64,000 nucleotides of DNA from contig NC_135384.1 of the NCBI RefSeq assembly GCF_049243985.1, positions 12,644,501 through 12,708,500 on the forward strand. The letters are read 5' to 3'. Below are positions 42,304 to 54,152 of the stretch, in pieces (within the stretch, counting starts at the first letter, position 1; each line of letters starts with the position of its first letter). Both the position numbers and the translations under genes were made by a program. A model generated the notes under the pieces. The model had not been told where the DNA came from. It searched no databases and saw nothing but the letters and a program-made list of their open reading frames with translations. The DNA is from Paroedura picta. Its lineage: Eukaryota > Chordata > Lepidosauria > Squamata > Gekkonidae.

Positions 42304-43029
42304 ATGATCTTTTCTGGGTGATTTTCTTTATTTGTTTTGTAATTTGGGATGTACATAATATAATAAATGTAAAACATTTTTTTAATTCTGTGAAAAAGAA
42401 CTTTTTTATTTACCACTTTTTCTAGTATTCAACGGCTAGGACTGAAATTGTGATGCTTGGAGTTAGTGTCCCACTTGGAAGAAGAATAAGTTGAAACAGA
42501 TAACTAAAATTAGGAGGTGGAAGACATTGAGATTACCCTCCAGTTATGATCCCATAAGGCCCTCTAGCTCCAATGGAAGGCATCTCGCATCTCTGGTCCA
42601 AGCCAGTCATTCTGTCTGTGTCAGAGTTCAACATTCCACCATTCAGAATTGTTAGTTCCTATTTCTTGGTGTTTTGCTCATTTTTGCTTTCTTCTAGACT
42701 AGCACAAAATAGGGTGGGTGACAGATATTGTAAACATCTCTGATTCTTGTGCTTTTTCATTGTAAACAAACATTGGGAGTCAAGATGCAGATTTCTGATA
42801 CATGAACATCTGAATTTGTTTGAATGTAGGTAACCAATATGCATTGTCTTGAGGGGGTTATTGTCTTTATTCTGTTTACTTATGGTTTTAATATCTGTAA
42901 ATTTAAAAAATAAAATAAAAACACAAATAATAAATATCTAGTTTATTTCAGTTGGGAGGATGTCATGTCCAATGCTTTGATCCACCAGGATGAAACTACA
43001 TTAAGCATACCCACTAGCCATTTTGAATG
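42304..43029. other. 3' flank of OR copy 6 and spacer
   Basis: An OR-like 3' flank (GATTTTCTTTATTTG, AATATAATAAATG), then AT-rich spacer. No gene seen. Confidence 0.4.
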
Positions 43030-43400
43030 TCCAAGTTTGATTTCTGTCGTAATCGATGGCCAACTCTCAAACAGCAGGTTGATTTCTTATATTGGACCCT
43101 TTGCTCAGGTTTTCCTTTACCTGTTTGGGGGACAGTGACATTTAATGCCACCCCAACAGTGTTGTCACATGATTCTTATTTTGCTATCGACAGTCCTTTG
43201 TAATATATGACAATTATTCACATAACAGCACATATTCAGTGGGTAGTATAAGTGCATGGAATAGTGATCTACTTTATGGAACATTACAGTTTGTCAGTCA
43301 CCTTGTTCTTCAATAAGGTCAATCTATTCTTGGATAAAATCCCACTGACAGTAAAGCTCTCTTGCTCTGAAATATATCTAGTTACAGACATGTGTAACTA
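43030..43400 (+). pseudogene. Decayed olfactory receptor remnant
   Basis: In changing frames the + strand shows OR pieces in order: ISVVI and MANS-like (TM2 end), LISYIGPFAQVF-like, AIDSPLQY-like, TIIHITAHIQW, TLFFNKVNLFLDKIP and KLSCSEIYLVT (loop 2). These match residues about 72-193 of the intact ORs. Several stops and indels; TM1 and TM5-TM7 are not found. An old dead OR between copies 6 and 7. Confidence 0.8.
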
Positions 43401-43750
43401 ATACATTTCAGAGTAGGAGACATTTAATTAATTAACATGAAATTTCAGAGAAGAAAGGATTTGACTACTTTGAGCAGAAAGTCATGAGAGCAGTGACAAA
43501 AGTATTTATTTATTTATTTATTTAATGGATGTCTCTGATTGCTAAGGTCAAAGAGAAGAGGAATGGCAATTACTAAAGTGTTTGATGCAAGATTGTCATT
43601 ATTTTGGTCAATGGAATTGTTTTCAGAAGTAGGGTTTACAGATATACTTTGCTGGGTTACTGCCTGGACATACCACTTCAGATTTTTTTTTACCAAGGAA
43701 AAGTAGGGAAAATAATAATACAGAAGGGAGAAAGATACACTTCACCTACA
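43401..43750. other. Spacer with TTTA microsatellite
   Basis: Short (TTTA)n run at about 43504-43528; otherwise AT-rich with no gene. Confidence 0.45.
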
Positions 43751-44045
43751 TGTGCCCTCTGGCCCAGCTGGTTTGGAGTTTTGGACTGGGCTGTCACCAA
43801 TATGTGGATGATCTCCTGATTGATGGCTGTTCAGAATCCCCCCTGGAAACATTCAACAAATATTTGGAAACTTTAGCTGTATGGATAGAGCTGTGTTGCT
43901 TGAAACGTAGCCCCTCTAAAGCAGAGGTCCTCTGGTTCAGGAGGAAGGGGCCAGATTAGGAAGTGTATCTTCCCAGCCTGGTCAGTGTGCAATTTAAAAG
44001 CATGCCTGAAGCCAGGAATTTGGGGGTGATTCTTGATGATTCGCT
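43751..44045 (+). mobile_element. L2 LINE RT fragment
   Basis: The translation reads HQYVDDLLIDG (the YxDD box), then ETFNKYLETLAVWIE, SPSKAEVLWF and ARNLGVILDDSL, the order expected for the L2 RT. Fragment with one stop. Confidence 0.8.
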
Positions 44046-46349
44046 ATTCTGTATTCTGGGGAGATGGTGATTTGAAATAAAGGCATCAAATTTGCAAGAT
44101 AGCTGTGGGAGCCTCTTCTTCAAAGAATTCCCAATTTTTAAAAAGATTGTACCAGGGAGTCCAATTTTATGGGCACCCCATATAAACCAACATTGTTTCC
44201 AATGGTGAGAGGGAAAAAAGACAAAAAAAGAGAATCTTTTTTTTCTCCCATGATAGGAATCAATGGAGATCAGATAGACTTCATCCAAAAATTATCTTTG
44301 AACTATAGCACGAATTTGCAACTGGATTGCCTTCTCCACTTAGCAAAATCCAGTTGCAAATTATTGAAATGGAGCAATGATAGCAGGACAGAAATACTTT
44401 GCTTTTAAAAGTCTCATTTTTTAAAAATACATTCAAACACAGCCAGCATGCACTAATTGTCTCTTTAAATTTGTGACATAATAAAAATGCAGCGGAGGGA
44501 AAAGAATTTCCCCAGATTTTTCTGATTAGGGACACTGGACTCTTGGGAACATATTGTCAAGACCAAACCAATTTCAAATGAATCTTTTCTCCATACTCAC
44601 TGAGTTTCTTATTATACTGATTACCCCACTACATATATAAGAAAGTTTTATCGGAAGATTCAGTGGCTTAGATGAATAAAGCTATGAACTAAAATATCTA
44701 GTGGAGAATTAAATTTGATAACCCGAAGCATCTGATCTGTCTCAGTAAGTAAGGATTTTTTTAAAAATATAATTGCAACACTCCAGGAGAAAAACATTGT
44801 TAACCTTTTCTTTTCTTTTCTTTTGATTTGATTTGTCTGTCCACTACTGGAGGTTTTAAAAAATCTATTGTCTCTTATTGTCAGTTGTGTACATAGAGAC
44901 AATGGCTTGTATCTTTCCATTACCATCTGAGGGCTGGAGGAAGGCTTCATAATGGGCTGAGTGGTGGGGGTATCATACAAAATTATGGAGGAAACTTGAT
45001 TCATGTACATTCCCAATTATCTTTTTTTGTGCAATCTCAACATTACATCATTCAGCACAGTTTATTTCCTTATGTATCAGTGTGTCTATTCCATGATGAC
45101 AACCTTCGATAGCCCTCTCTGTAAACACAAGAGTAGCCTCTGTGTGTGTGTTTGTGTATGTGTACAGAAAATGTATTCGTTGAATTGATTTTAAGAATCT
45201 CAGACAATTGGTTAGATCCAGGTAGATCACCCAACCCCCCATTGTGTCCAGTTTCTCTTGTTATTATACAATAACAGGTGTGAATGCCCACCTATTCTTT
45301 ATAAGCCTTCATAGAAGATATTCCAAATAGTCATCCAGCTCTCCATTTCCCCGCTTAGATAAAAAAATGAGCATTTTTATTTGCAGCATGATATGGATTT
45401 CGGATTTTACTCTTAAATTGGTAGTCCTGCCTTCTTCCCTCTTGATTAAAGTCTGGTCAAATCCTATCCCAATCCCTATCTTTGTCATGAACATTGTCAA
45501 TGTACCTGTCTCTTTGCATCACCTTCCTAAGGCACAATGAATCATGGGGTTCCCCATTGACTCTCTGAAGTGAAACAAAGAGGCTTGCCATGTCAGGCAC
45601 CCTTGTCTGGAGATTCACAAGCTACATCTCTCTGCCCCTAAGCAAACTGCTTGAACCTTCAAGATTGCAGAAGCACACCTATATCTGTAGGGACCTGTTC
45701 ATGTTCTTAGAGCATAGGCCCTAAGGGGTATGCAGTTTATTCAGTTTTAATAGTTATCTACCCATATAATACTTCAATGTATATAAGATGGGGTCTGGGT
45801 AAACTAATATGACTCTTACTTCTGCCCACTTTGTCCTAATGTAGAATTTTTTCTCTCTCTATTGATCTGTCCAACTGTTCTTCTCTCCATTGGGGACCCA
45901 AAGATGCTAAGAAAAATACATACATATAATTGGAGAAACAAAGATCCAAGGTGGTTTGAGATCCAATTGAGTGGGCTCATTCAAGGCCACAGGACATCAG
46001 CCATGCAAAAATACAAGTGCCAAGAGCCCTGTGGCTTGCACCAAAAGGCTCATCTCTTCACCCCACACACACGCATATCTTTTACATATGAAAAAAGAAG
46101 AGAAACAGAAGATCAATGTTGAGTATTTATGAACAGAATATATATTCTGAATATATCCCCCTCTATGAAGGCTTTTGTCACCTTCAGCCTTTTGTACCTG
46201 AAACAAAAAGAACGGGGGGGGGGGGGTCAGGCTGTCAGACATATTCCCATGATTCCCTCTCCTCTCCTCTTTCAGTAAAGGATGGTTGACTATGATTCTG
46301 ACCTAAGTGAGCAAAGTTTAAAATCTCCTGTACTTGTCCCACAGGTAAC
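44046..46349. repeat. Upstream half of the OR copy 7/8 duplication (copy A)
   Basis: It matches 51780-54152 along most of its length. Includes a TG-rich run (45138-45170), a long G run (46214-46226) and a splice acceptor TTGTCCCACAG|GTAAC just before the OR ATG. ATAATTGGAGAAACAAAGATCC (45928) resembles the core of the block upstream of the other ORs. No gene seen. Confidence 0.6.
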
Positions 46350-47327
46350 ATGAAGATGGGCATAGAAGACACGAATTCCAGCTTTACTTCCCCAACTGAG
46401 TTTCTGCTCCTGGAATTCTCAAACATTCGAACAGTACAGATCTTACATTTCTTTGGGTTCCTAGCATTATACTTGATAGCAGTGATCGCCAATCTTCTCA
46501 TCATCATGGCAGTATCATTCGATTATCACCTGCATACCCCCATGTACTTTTTCTTAATGAACTTGGCTGTCCTGGACATTGGCACAGTTTCAGTCTGGGT
46601 ACCCAAAGCGATGGTCAATTCCCTCATGCAAAGCAGGACAATTTCTTATTCTGGGTGTGTAGCTCAGGTTTTCCTTCTGGTCGTCTTTATAGGGTCAGAT
46701 TTTGCCCTTCTAACAGTGATGGCCCATGATCGGTATGTTGCTATCTGCAATCCATTACAATATGAAACAATTATGCACAAAGGAGCTTGCATCCAGATGT
46801 TAGCCAGTTCATGGCTCTCTGGTATCCTCAATTCATCTTTAAATACTGGAAGCACTTTTGCAATCACCTTCTGTTCCAATGTGGTCAATCAATTTTTCTG
46901 TGAAATCCCACAATTATTCAAACTTTCCTGTTCTGGCCCGTGTTTTGTCCAAATTGGGGCTATTGTGCTTACCTGTGGCATAGTGCTGGGGTGTTTTATC
47001 TTCATCATTCTAACTTACGTGAAGATTTTTGCAACAGTGCTCAAAATCCCATCAGTGCAAGGTCAGAAAAAAGCCCTCTCCACTTGTATTCCCCACCTCA
47101 CTGTGGTTTTCCTGCTTGTATTCAGTGGAATATTTGCCTATGGAAGCTCTGCCACTGATACTTCATCTGATTTAGGTATAGTTTTTGCTTTTTTTTATGC
47201 TATCCTCCCTCCATTGCTCAATCCATTTATCTATACCATGAGAAACAAAGAGATCAAGACGGCCTTATTGAAGTTGTTCACTATGGTGCATTTTTCTAAA
47301 ATCATCTCCTGCCAAGTTGTTTTGTGA
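46350..47327 (+). CDS. Olfactory receptor (class II, OR14-like), copy 7
   Basis: Intact 325-residue OR, MKMGIEDTNSSFTS start (sequon NSS at 9-11). An in-frame ATG two codons on is equally possible. Motifs: LHTPMYFFL, MAHDRYVAIC, TYVKIF, KALSTCIPHL and PLLNPFIYT (Thr for Ser). It differs from copy 8 at 19 of 325 positions by eye, five of them clustered in TM4 (MLASSWLSGIL here, MVATAWFSGVL there). A Trp in SVWVPKAM replaces the Leu of copy 8. No break. Confidence 0.96.
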   Translation: MKMGIEDTNSSFTSPTEFLLLEFSNIRTVQILHFFGFLALYLIAVIANLLIIMAVSFDYHLHTPMYFFLMNLAVLDIGTVSVWVPKAMVNSLMQSRTISYSGCVAQVFLLVVFIGSDFALLTVMAHDRYVAICNPLQYETIMHKGACIQMLASSWLSGILNSSLNTGSTFAITFCSNVVNQFFCEIPQLFKLSCSGPCFVQIGAIVLTCGIVLGCFIFIILTYVKIFATVLKIPSVQGQKKALSTCIPHLTVVFLLVFSGIFAYGSSATDTSSDLGIVFAFFYAILPPLLNPFIYTMRNKEIKTALLKLFTMVHFSKIISCQVVL

Positions 47328-47394
47328 AAATGGATTTGTGTGCGTTCCAACAAGTAAATGATTTATCATTGTAATTTTTTAAAATCCTTGTTTC

Positions 47395-48760
47395 AAGTAG
47401 GTAGCCATGCTGGTCTGAAGTAGTAAAACAAAATTTTAATCCAATGGCGTTTTTAAGATAAAGACTTATTCAAGGCATGAGCTTCCATGTGCATGCAGAC
47501 TTCCTCAGACAATGGAACAGGGTACTCATAAGAGTACAGATATAAAGCAAAAGTAAATTAGTGGCAAATTAGTAAACAGCATCACAACATTTTAAATATG
47601 CAGTATGGTAAACTTTTTGCTAGAAGAGTCAGTCAGTCCTTTGGGTTCAATAGTCATTCAAAAAATATTGGGGGAATAAATCTGTTAAGGTCCATGATTA
47701 ATGGTAGACACTTTCCCAGTTGTTTTTATGGAGGTTTTATTGTAAGCTACCATGAGTTGGCTTGGTTTGGGAGTAGCAGTCAATCAATGAGACTTGGGTC
47801 CATTTATTCTTTGGCAGAAGGTTTGACCTGTTTGTCCTATGTAGAGAACATGTTGGCATTTAATGGCATATACAATGGTAGAAGACTAATATGTGAATAA
47901 GCCATTGATGGTGTAGGTCAGTGGTCCCAAACTACCCAGGCCGTGGACCGGTACCGGTCCGTGGATCAGTCAGTACCAGGCTGCAGCTCCTTGTCCTCTT
48001 CCCCGGCTGCTGCCTCAGGGGCTGCCCTGCCACTCTGCTGCCGGCTCACCTTTGGTGCTTTCAGCCATGGCTGGAGCTCCCTCTCGGTATGGCACTGCGC
48101 AACTGCTGCTGGAAGCGCTCCCCAGCAGGCAGCAGGAAGTCAGGGGCATCGGCAGGAAAGCAAGTGGAGCAGGGGCTCAGGTGGAGACATCCCTCGGCAA
48201 AAGACTACCCCCCCCGGGCCTCAGTAATATTGTCAAATGTTGACCGGTCCCCGGTGATAAAATGGTTGGGGACCACTGGTGTAGGTGATGTTGTTAGGTC
48301 CAGTGATTGTGTTATTGGAGCATATTTGGCAGTAGAGTTGGCATCTGGTTTGTTGCAAGCTTTGTTATCAGTATCGATGTTCAAATTAGATATTGCATTG
48401 TTGTTGTGTGCAAGAAAAGGTTTGTCCTTCAGAATTTGGGAAAGAGGACTCATTTTCCAGTACAGGTTGTAAGATACCGCTGATGTGCTGAACAGTTTTG
48501 AGTTGAGACCTATATGTAACCACTACTGGTGTTCTGTTATCTTGTCTTTTGGAGTCTGTCTTCTAACAGCTTTTCTCTGTGTAACTTTCTGGAATTGTCA
48601 ATCTGTTTCTTGAAGGTTTGTTATAGATCCTTCAGGTGAAAATCTCTGCCTGTGGGATTGGAGCAGATGCAGTTGTAATTTAGAGTCTGACAGTATACAG
48701 TGGATCATTGGTATATTTAGGATGATAGCTATAAGCATGCAGCTCCGTTTGTCAGCAGGC
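47395..48760 (-). mobile_element. Penelope-like element with GIY-YIG endonuclease remnant
   Basis: Minus strand: part of the RT C-terminal region (about 48290-48600), then a GIY-YIG-type segment at about 47790-47880 (YAIKCQHVLYIGQTGQTFCQRI), then the 3' repeat with GAGCTTCCATGTGCATGC. A hAT-like miniature element (47919-48278) is inserted between the parts. Interrupted by stops; dead. Confidence 0.75.
47919..48278. mobile_element. hAT non-autonomous element (360 bp) with exact 8-bp target duplication
   Basis: Starts CAGTGGTCCCAAACTACC, ends GGTTGGGGACCACTG. GTGTAGGT flanks it at 47911-47918 and 48279-48286. Internal GGACCGGTACCGGTCC palindrome. The 8-bp duplication and CAGTGGTC termini are typical of hAT. 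GC-rich, with only accidental open frames. Confidence 0.93.
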
Positions 48761-49025
48761 TTTCAGTATAAGGAGGTCTCTAAACGTCAAAAACACAGTT
48801 ATTTTTATAGCTCACCATGTTGGCAAGTCTATTCATAAATAAATGTAAAAGTTACCTAAATATCTAAAAATTAGTCCATGTGCATTGTTCTTATATATGC
48901 CATACATTCAAATAATGAAAAATGCCTGTAAAATCTTCAATCTATTTTATTATTGCTGATGGGTATTTAACTCTTTGATGTTATAATATACCTAATTGCT
49001 TTCATGACAAATTTTGGACATTTTG
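48761..49025 (-). pseudogene. V2R tail scar: 3' flank and last ten or so codons
   Basis: It matches the V2R 3' flank (55320-55546), then at 49024-48992 the minus strand reads the end of V2R exon 6, with S-K-I-C-H-E-S-N and a TAG stop, the same eight residues and stop as the intact V2R. Homology ends near 49024 and unrelated sequence begins. The body of this V2R is absent. Confidence 0.75.
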
Positions 49026-49285
49026 TACTTTGTAATTGCTAACTTAATGTTGTTAAATGACAAATAAAATGCAATCTTATTGGTCAATATCTTATACAGT
49101 AAAACATAATGGGATTCTGAATGCTGTTGTTACTTTGATTTAGATTTAAACAACAAAGTATGATTCAGGCCATACAATGTAAAGGGAGGCAGCTGAATCC
49201 CAGTTCAAACCCACAATCTGCCACAATTCAGATTACAGGATTGCTCTGGAATTACCTCATTTTGCTTTCTCCTAGACTAGCACAA
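49026..49285. other. Spacer, no feature seen
   Basis: AT-rich; no gene recognised. Confidence 0.3.
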
Positions 49286-49708
49286 CAGACGATGCAGTAA
49301 AAGTCAATATGCCAGCAAATTTGGAAAACTCAACAGTGGCCACAGGATTGGAAAATGTCAGTTTACATTCCAATCCCAGAAAAGGGCAATGCCAAAGAAT
49401 GTTCAAACTACTGCACCATTGCGCTCATTTCTCATGCTAGCAAAGTTATGCTCAAAATCCTACAAGCTAGGCTCCAGCAATATGTGGACCGAGAACATCC
49501 AGAACTACAGGCAGGATTTCGAAGAGGCAGAGGAACTAGAGATCAAATTGCAAACATACACTGGATCATGGAGAAAGCTAGGGAGTTCCAGAAGAACATC
49601 TACTTCTGCTTCATTGACTATGCTAAAGCCTTTGATTGTGTGGAGCACAACAAATTGTGGCAAGTTCTTAAAGAGATGGGAATACCAGAGCATCTTATCT
49701 GTCTCTTG

Positions 49709-50366
49709 AGAATCATAGAATCATAGAATCATAGAGTTGGAAGGGGCCACACAGGGCATCGTCCAACCCACTGCTCAACCCAGGATCCGCCCAAAGCATC
49801 CTAAAACATCCCAGAGTAATCGATTATGCACACAGCGATCCCGGCGCCGCTTCTGGTTGCGCCCCAGTCACCTGGAAGCTGCACTTTCTTCTGTGTTTCG
49901 CTAACGTGGCTTTTTCGGCGGCATGCACCGAAGCTGCGGCCAGTTGCAGCCGGCACTGTGCATTATTGGTGATTTTACTTGCCGCCATTCCACCCCGAAT
50001 GTGTGTTATTCCCCCTGTGCATAATGGGTCTAAGTAACAACCTTTCAAATACTTAAAGAGGGCTATCATGTCCCCTCTCAACCTCCTTTTCTCCAGGCTG
50101 AACATCTTCATAGGACTTGGTCACTTGGCCCCAGATCATCCTCGTCGCTCTCCTCTGTACCCTTTCAATTTTATCCACGTCCTTCTTGAAGTAAGGCCTC
50201 CAGAACTGCACACAGTACTCCAGATGTGGTCTGACCAGTGCTGTATATAATGGGACTATGACATCTTGTTATTTTGATGTGATGCTGCTGTTGATACAGT
50301 CCAAAATGGCATTTGCCTTTTTTACCGCTGCATCACACTGCCTGTTTAGCTCATGTTTAGCTTTAG
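49709..50366 (-). mobile_element. CR1 3' half nested in BovB
   Basis: Reverse complement of the CR1 3' end (ATCATAGAATCATAGAATC at the left) and of the C-terminal coding part (AGGCTGAACATCTTCATAGG region). It splits the BovB coding sequence between CTCTTGAGA and AACCTATATGCAGG. It carries a miniature element itself. Confidence 0.88.
49818..50033. mobile_element. Miniature element nested in CR1
   Basis: Starts near CGATTATGCACACAG and ends CTGTGCATAATGGGTC. Related to 38655-38978, in reverse orientation. Third level of nesting. Confidence 0.65.
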
Positions 50367-51165
50367 AAACCTATATGCAGGTCAAGAAGCAACAGTGAGA
50401 ACCGGACATAGAATCACTGATTGGTTCAAAATTGAGAAAGGAATTCAGCAAGGCTGTATACTGTCACCTTGCCTATTTAATTTGTATGCGGGCATATCAT
50501 GAGAAAGGCAAGGTTAGATGAGTCACAAATTGGGATCAAGATTGCAGGGAGAAATATCAACAACCTCAGATATGCAGATGATACCACTCTAATGGCAGAA
50601 AGTGAAGAGGAACTAAAGAGCCTTTTGATGTGGGTGAAGGAGGAGAGTACAAAAGTTAGCTTCAACCTCAACATCAAGAAAACGAAGATTATGGCATCCG
50701 GCCCTCTCAATTCCTGGCAAATAGATAGGGAAGAAATGGAGGTAGTGACAGAATTTATTTTCCTGGGCTCCAAGATCACAGATGGGGACTGCAGCAAAGA
50801 AATGAAAAGACTCTTGCTCCTGTGGAGGAAAGCTATAGCAAATCTGGACGACATCCTAAAAAGCAGAGACATCACCCTGCCAACAAAAGTGCGTTTAGTC
50901 AAGGCTATGGTCTTCCCAATTGCAATGTATGGCTGTGAAAGTTGGACCATAAGGAAGGCCGAGCATCAAAGAATTGAGGCTTTTGAACTCTGGTGCTGGA
51001 GAAGACTCTTGCGAGTCCCTTGGACTGCAAGGTGAACAAACCGGTCAGTCCTAGAGGAGATCAGCCCTGACTGCTCTTTAGAAGGCCAGATCCTGAAAAT
51101 GAAACTGAAATACTTTGGCCACCTCATGAGAAGGAAAGACTCCCTGGAGAAGAGCCTAACAAATA

Positions 51166-51329
51166 ATTGAGAGAGACTAAAAGAAAGTAGATGGAAAAGA
51201 TATTTTTTAAAAAACTATAGCTACTATATTGCCTCATCCATAATATCTCATTAACGTGGAACAGTGGTTTGTGTGCTCATTGAGAAGATGGAGTACATTT
51301 ATATAGTTACATAGAGTAACAAAACTTCC
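51166..51329. other. Spacer, no feature seen
   Basis: Short AT-rich stretch. Confidence 0.3.
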
Positions 51330-51575
51330 TTGGGAAAATTGGCATGGCTCTGCAAAATAAAGTTCTGCCTCACCAAACTTTTGGAGTTCTTTGAGAAAGT
51401 GGAGACAACAATGACCAGGTTGACATATACATGGATTTTCAAAAGCCTTTCTTATAAAGTACCTGAATAAACTTAGCAGTCACGAGATAAGAGGATGTGT
51501 TCTCCTATGGATTTAAAACTGGTTAAAGAACAGAAATAAAAGAGCAGGAATAAATGCACAGGCATGGGTGATTTG
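51330..51575 (+). mobile_element. CR1/L3-like RT fragment
   Basis: In changing frames: LLEFFEKVETTMT, then a YMDFQK-like AFDKVP region and a WLKNR-like segment. Strongly decayed. Confidence 0.5.
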
Positions 51576-51779
51576 CTTTAGTCAAGCTGAAAAGTACCCG
51601 AATCAGTGCTGATTTGGGTACTTTTTGGCTATATCTAAGCCCAATAGCCATTGCCCATACTTTAAATGTTCTGGATAAACATCCAAATTGTGATTTGGTG
51701 ATTCAGATAACGATTTGGTGCCATTATAACTGATGGCACCATTAAAGTCAATTGGATTTTTTGCCTTTTTATGTATTCA
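51576..51779. other. Spacer with a short hairpin
   Basis: AAAAGTACCCGAATCAG and CTGATTTGGGTACTTTTT (51591-51629) form an almost perfect hairpin. Origin unknown. Confidence 0.4.
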
Positions 51780-52855
51780 GAAGTCAGTAGGGGAGATGGT
51801 GGTTTGAGGCAGAGGCATGAGATTTGCAAGGCAGCTGTGAGGGCCTCTTCTTCAAAGAACTTCCAATTTTCTAAAAGATTGTACCAGGGAGTCCAATTCT
51901 ATGGGTACCCCATAAAAACCAACATTGTTTCCAATGGTGAGAGGGGAAAAAGGACAAGAACAGAGAAACTTCCCCCCCCCACCCCAGTAGGAAACAACGG
52001 AGATCAGGTAGACTCCATCCAAAAATTATTGGCCCCCTTTGAACTATAGTACTAATTCACAACTGGATTGCCTTCTCCAGTTGCAAATAATTGAAATGGG
52101 GGCAATGATAGCAGGACAGAAGTAGACTTTGCCCTTGAAATTCTCATTTTATTTAACGCATTCAAACATAGCCAGCATGCACTAATTGTCTGTTTAAATT
52201 TGTGACATAATAAAAATGCAGCGGAGGGAAAAGAATTTCCCCAGATTTTTCTGATTAGGGACACTGGACTCTTGGGAATACGTTGTGAAGTCCAAACCAA
52301 CTTCAAATGAATCTTTTCCCCATGCTCAGTGAGTTTCTTATTATACTGATTAACCCGCTGCATACATAATGGCAGAAGATTCAGTGGCTTAGATGAATAA
52401 AGGTATGAACTAAAATATCTAGTGGAGAGTTAGACACTTATATTATACCCCGAAGCATCTGATCTGTCTCAGTAAGTAAAGATTTTTTAAAATATAATTA
52501 CAACACTCCAGGAAAAAAATTGTTAACCTTTTCTTTTCTTTTGATTTGCCTGTCCACTACTGGAGGTTTTAAAAAATCTATTGTCTCTTATTGTCAGTTG
52601 TGTACATAGACAATGGCTGGTATCTTTCCATTACCATCTGAGGGCTGGAGGAAGGCTTCATAATGGGCTGAGTGGTGGGGGTATCATACAAACTTCTGTC
52701 CTTTTATGGAGGAAACTTGATGCATATATATTCCCACTTTTTTTTGTGCAATCTCAGCATTGCTTCATTCAGCACAGTTTATTTCCTTATGTATCAGAGT
52801 ATCTATTCCATGATGACAACCTTCAATAGCCTTCTCTGTAAACACAAGAGTAGCC

Positions 52856-52886
<31 letters not shown>

Positions 52887-54152
52887 ACAGAAAATGTATT
52901 CTTTGAATTGAGTCTAAGAATCTAAGACAATTGGTTAGATCCAGGTAGATCACACCACCCCGCATTGTGTCCAGTTTCTCTTGTTATTATATCCCTTTTT
53001 TCCATGTAGGAGTCAAGATCCACAGCATAGCCTTTTTGTGTGGCTAAAGAAGAATCTTACCTCTCATTTCCCATGAACAAACAATCTGGCTGAATCCAAA
53101 CCTATTCTTTATAAGCCTTGATAGAAGATATTCCAAATGGTCATCTAGCTCTCCATTTTCCCACTTAGATTTTAAAAAATGAGCATATTTATTTGCAGCA
53201 TGATATGGATTTCGGTTTTTACTCTTAATTTGGTAGTCCTGCCTTCTTCCCTCTTGACTAAAGTCTGGTCAAATCCTATCCCAGTCCCTATCTTTGTCAT
53301 GAACATTGTCAATGTACCTGTCTCTTTGCATCACCTTCCTAAGCTCAGGGAAAGAGTTGCATGGAGGCACAATGAATAATGGGGTTCCCCATTGACTCTC
53401 TGAAGTGAAACAAAGAGGCTTGCCATGTCAGGCACCCTTGTCTGGAGATTCACAAACTACATCTCTTTGCCCCTAAGCAAACTGCTTGAACCTTCAAGAT
53501 TGCAGAAGCATACCAATATCTGTAGGGACCTGTTCCAGTTCCTAGAGCATAGTCCCTAAGGGGTATGCAGTTTATACAGTTTTAATTATCTACCCATATA
53601 ATACTTCAATGTATATAATATGGGGGCTGGGTAAATTAATAGGACTACTACCTCTGCCCACTTCGTACTAATTTAGAATTTTTTCTCTCTCTATTGATCT
53701 GTCCGACTGTTCTTCTCTCCACTAAGGACACAAAGATGCTAAGAAAAATATATAAATATAATTGGAGAAACAAAGATCCAAGGAGATTTGAGATCCAATT
53801 GCGTTGGCTCATTCAAGTACACAGGACATCAGCCATGCAAAAATCCAAGTGCCAAGAGCCCTGTGGCTTGCACCAAAAGGCTCATGTACATATGAAAAAA
53901 GAAGAGAAACAGAAGATCAAATCTGAGTATTTATGAACAGAATATATATTCTGAATATTTTGCCCTCTATGAAGGCTTTTGTCACCTTCAGCCTTTTGTA
54001 CCTGGAAAAAAAAGAACGAGGGGGGGGGTTCAGGCTGTCAGACATATTCCCATGATTCCCTCTCCTCTCCTCTTTCAGTAAAGGATGATTGACTATGATT
54101 CTGATCTATGTGAGCAGAGTTTAAAATCTCCTGTATTTGTTCCACAGGTAAC
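51780..54152. repeat. Upstream half of the OR copy 7/8 duplication (copy B)
   Basis: It matches 44046-46349. Differences: a longer TG run (52855-52883), about 80 extra bases at 53000-53090 (CCCTTTTTTCCATG to ATCTGGCTG), and a G run at 54020. Acceptor TTGTTCCACAG|GTAAC before the ATG. No gene seen. Confidence 0.6.

Larger units (their letters stand above)
49286..51165 (+). mobile_element. BovB (RTE) LINE, RT region, interrupted by CR1
   Basis: First part: PIPEKGNAKECSNYCTIALIS, then AGFRRGRGTRDQIANIHWIM, then FIDYAKAFDCVEH. It resumes after the CR1 with QQGCILSPCLFNLY, LRYADDTTLMAESEEELKSL (50564-50620), KTKIMASGP, LGSKITDGDC, PIAMYGCESWT and ELWCWRRLLRVPWTAR. Few breaks apart from the insertion. 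5'-truncated. Confidence 0.93.

Noticed and set aside
46214-46226. Poly-G runs (also 54020 and 4720) as quadruplex regulators
   Set aside because: Single runs without the four-tract pattern; lengths differ between duplicates as expected for simple sequence.
47921-48472. Open frame of 183 codons on the + strand
   Set aside because: It runs through the GC-rich hAT-like element, whose ends and 8-bp target duplication are clear, and then into antisense Penelope-like sequence. No protein-like conservation.
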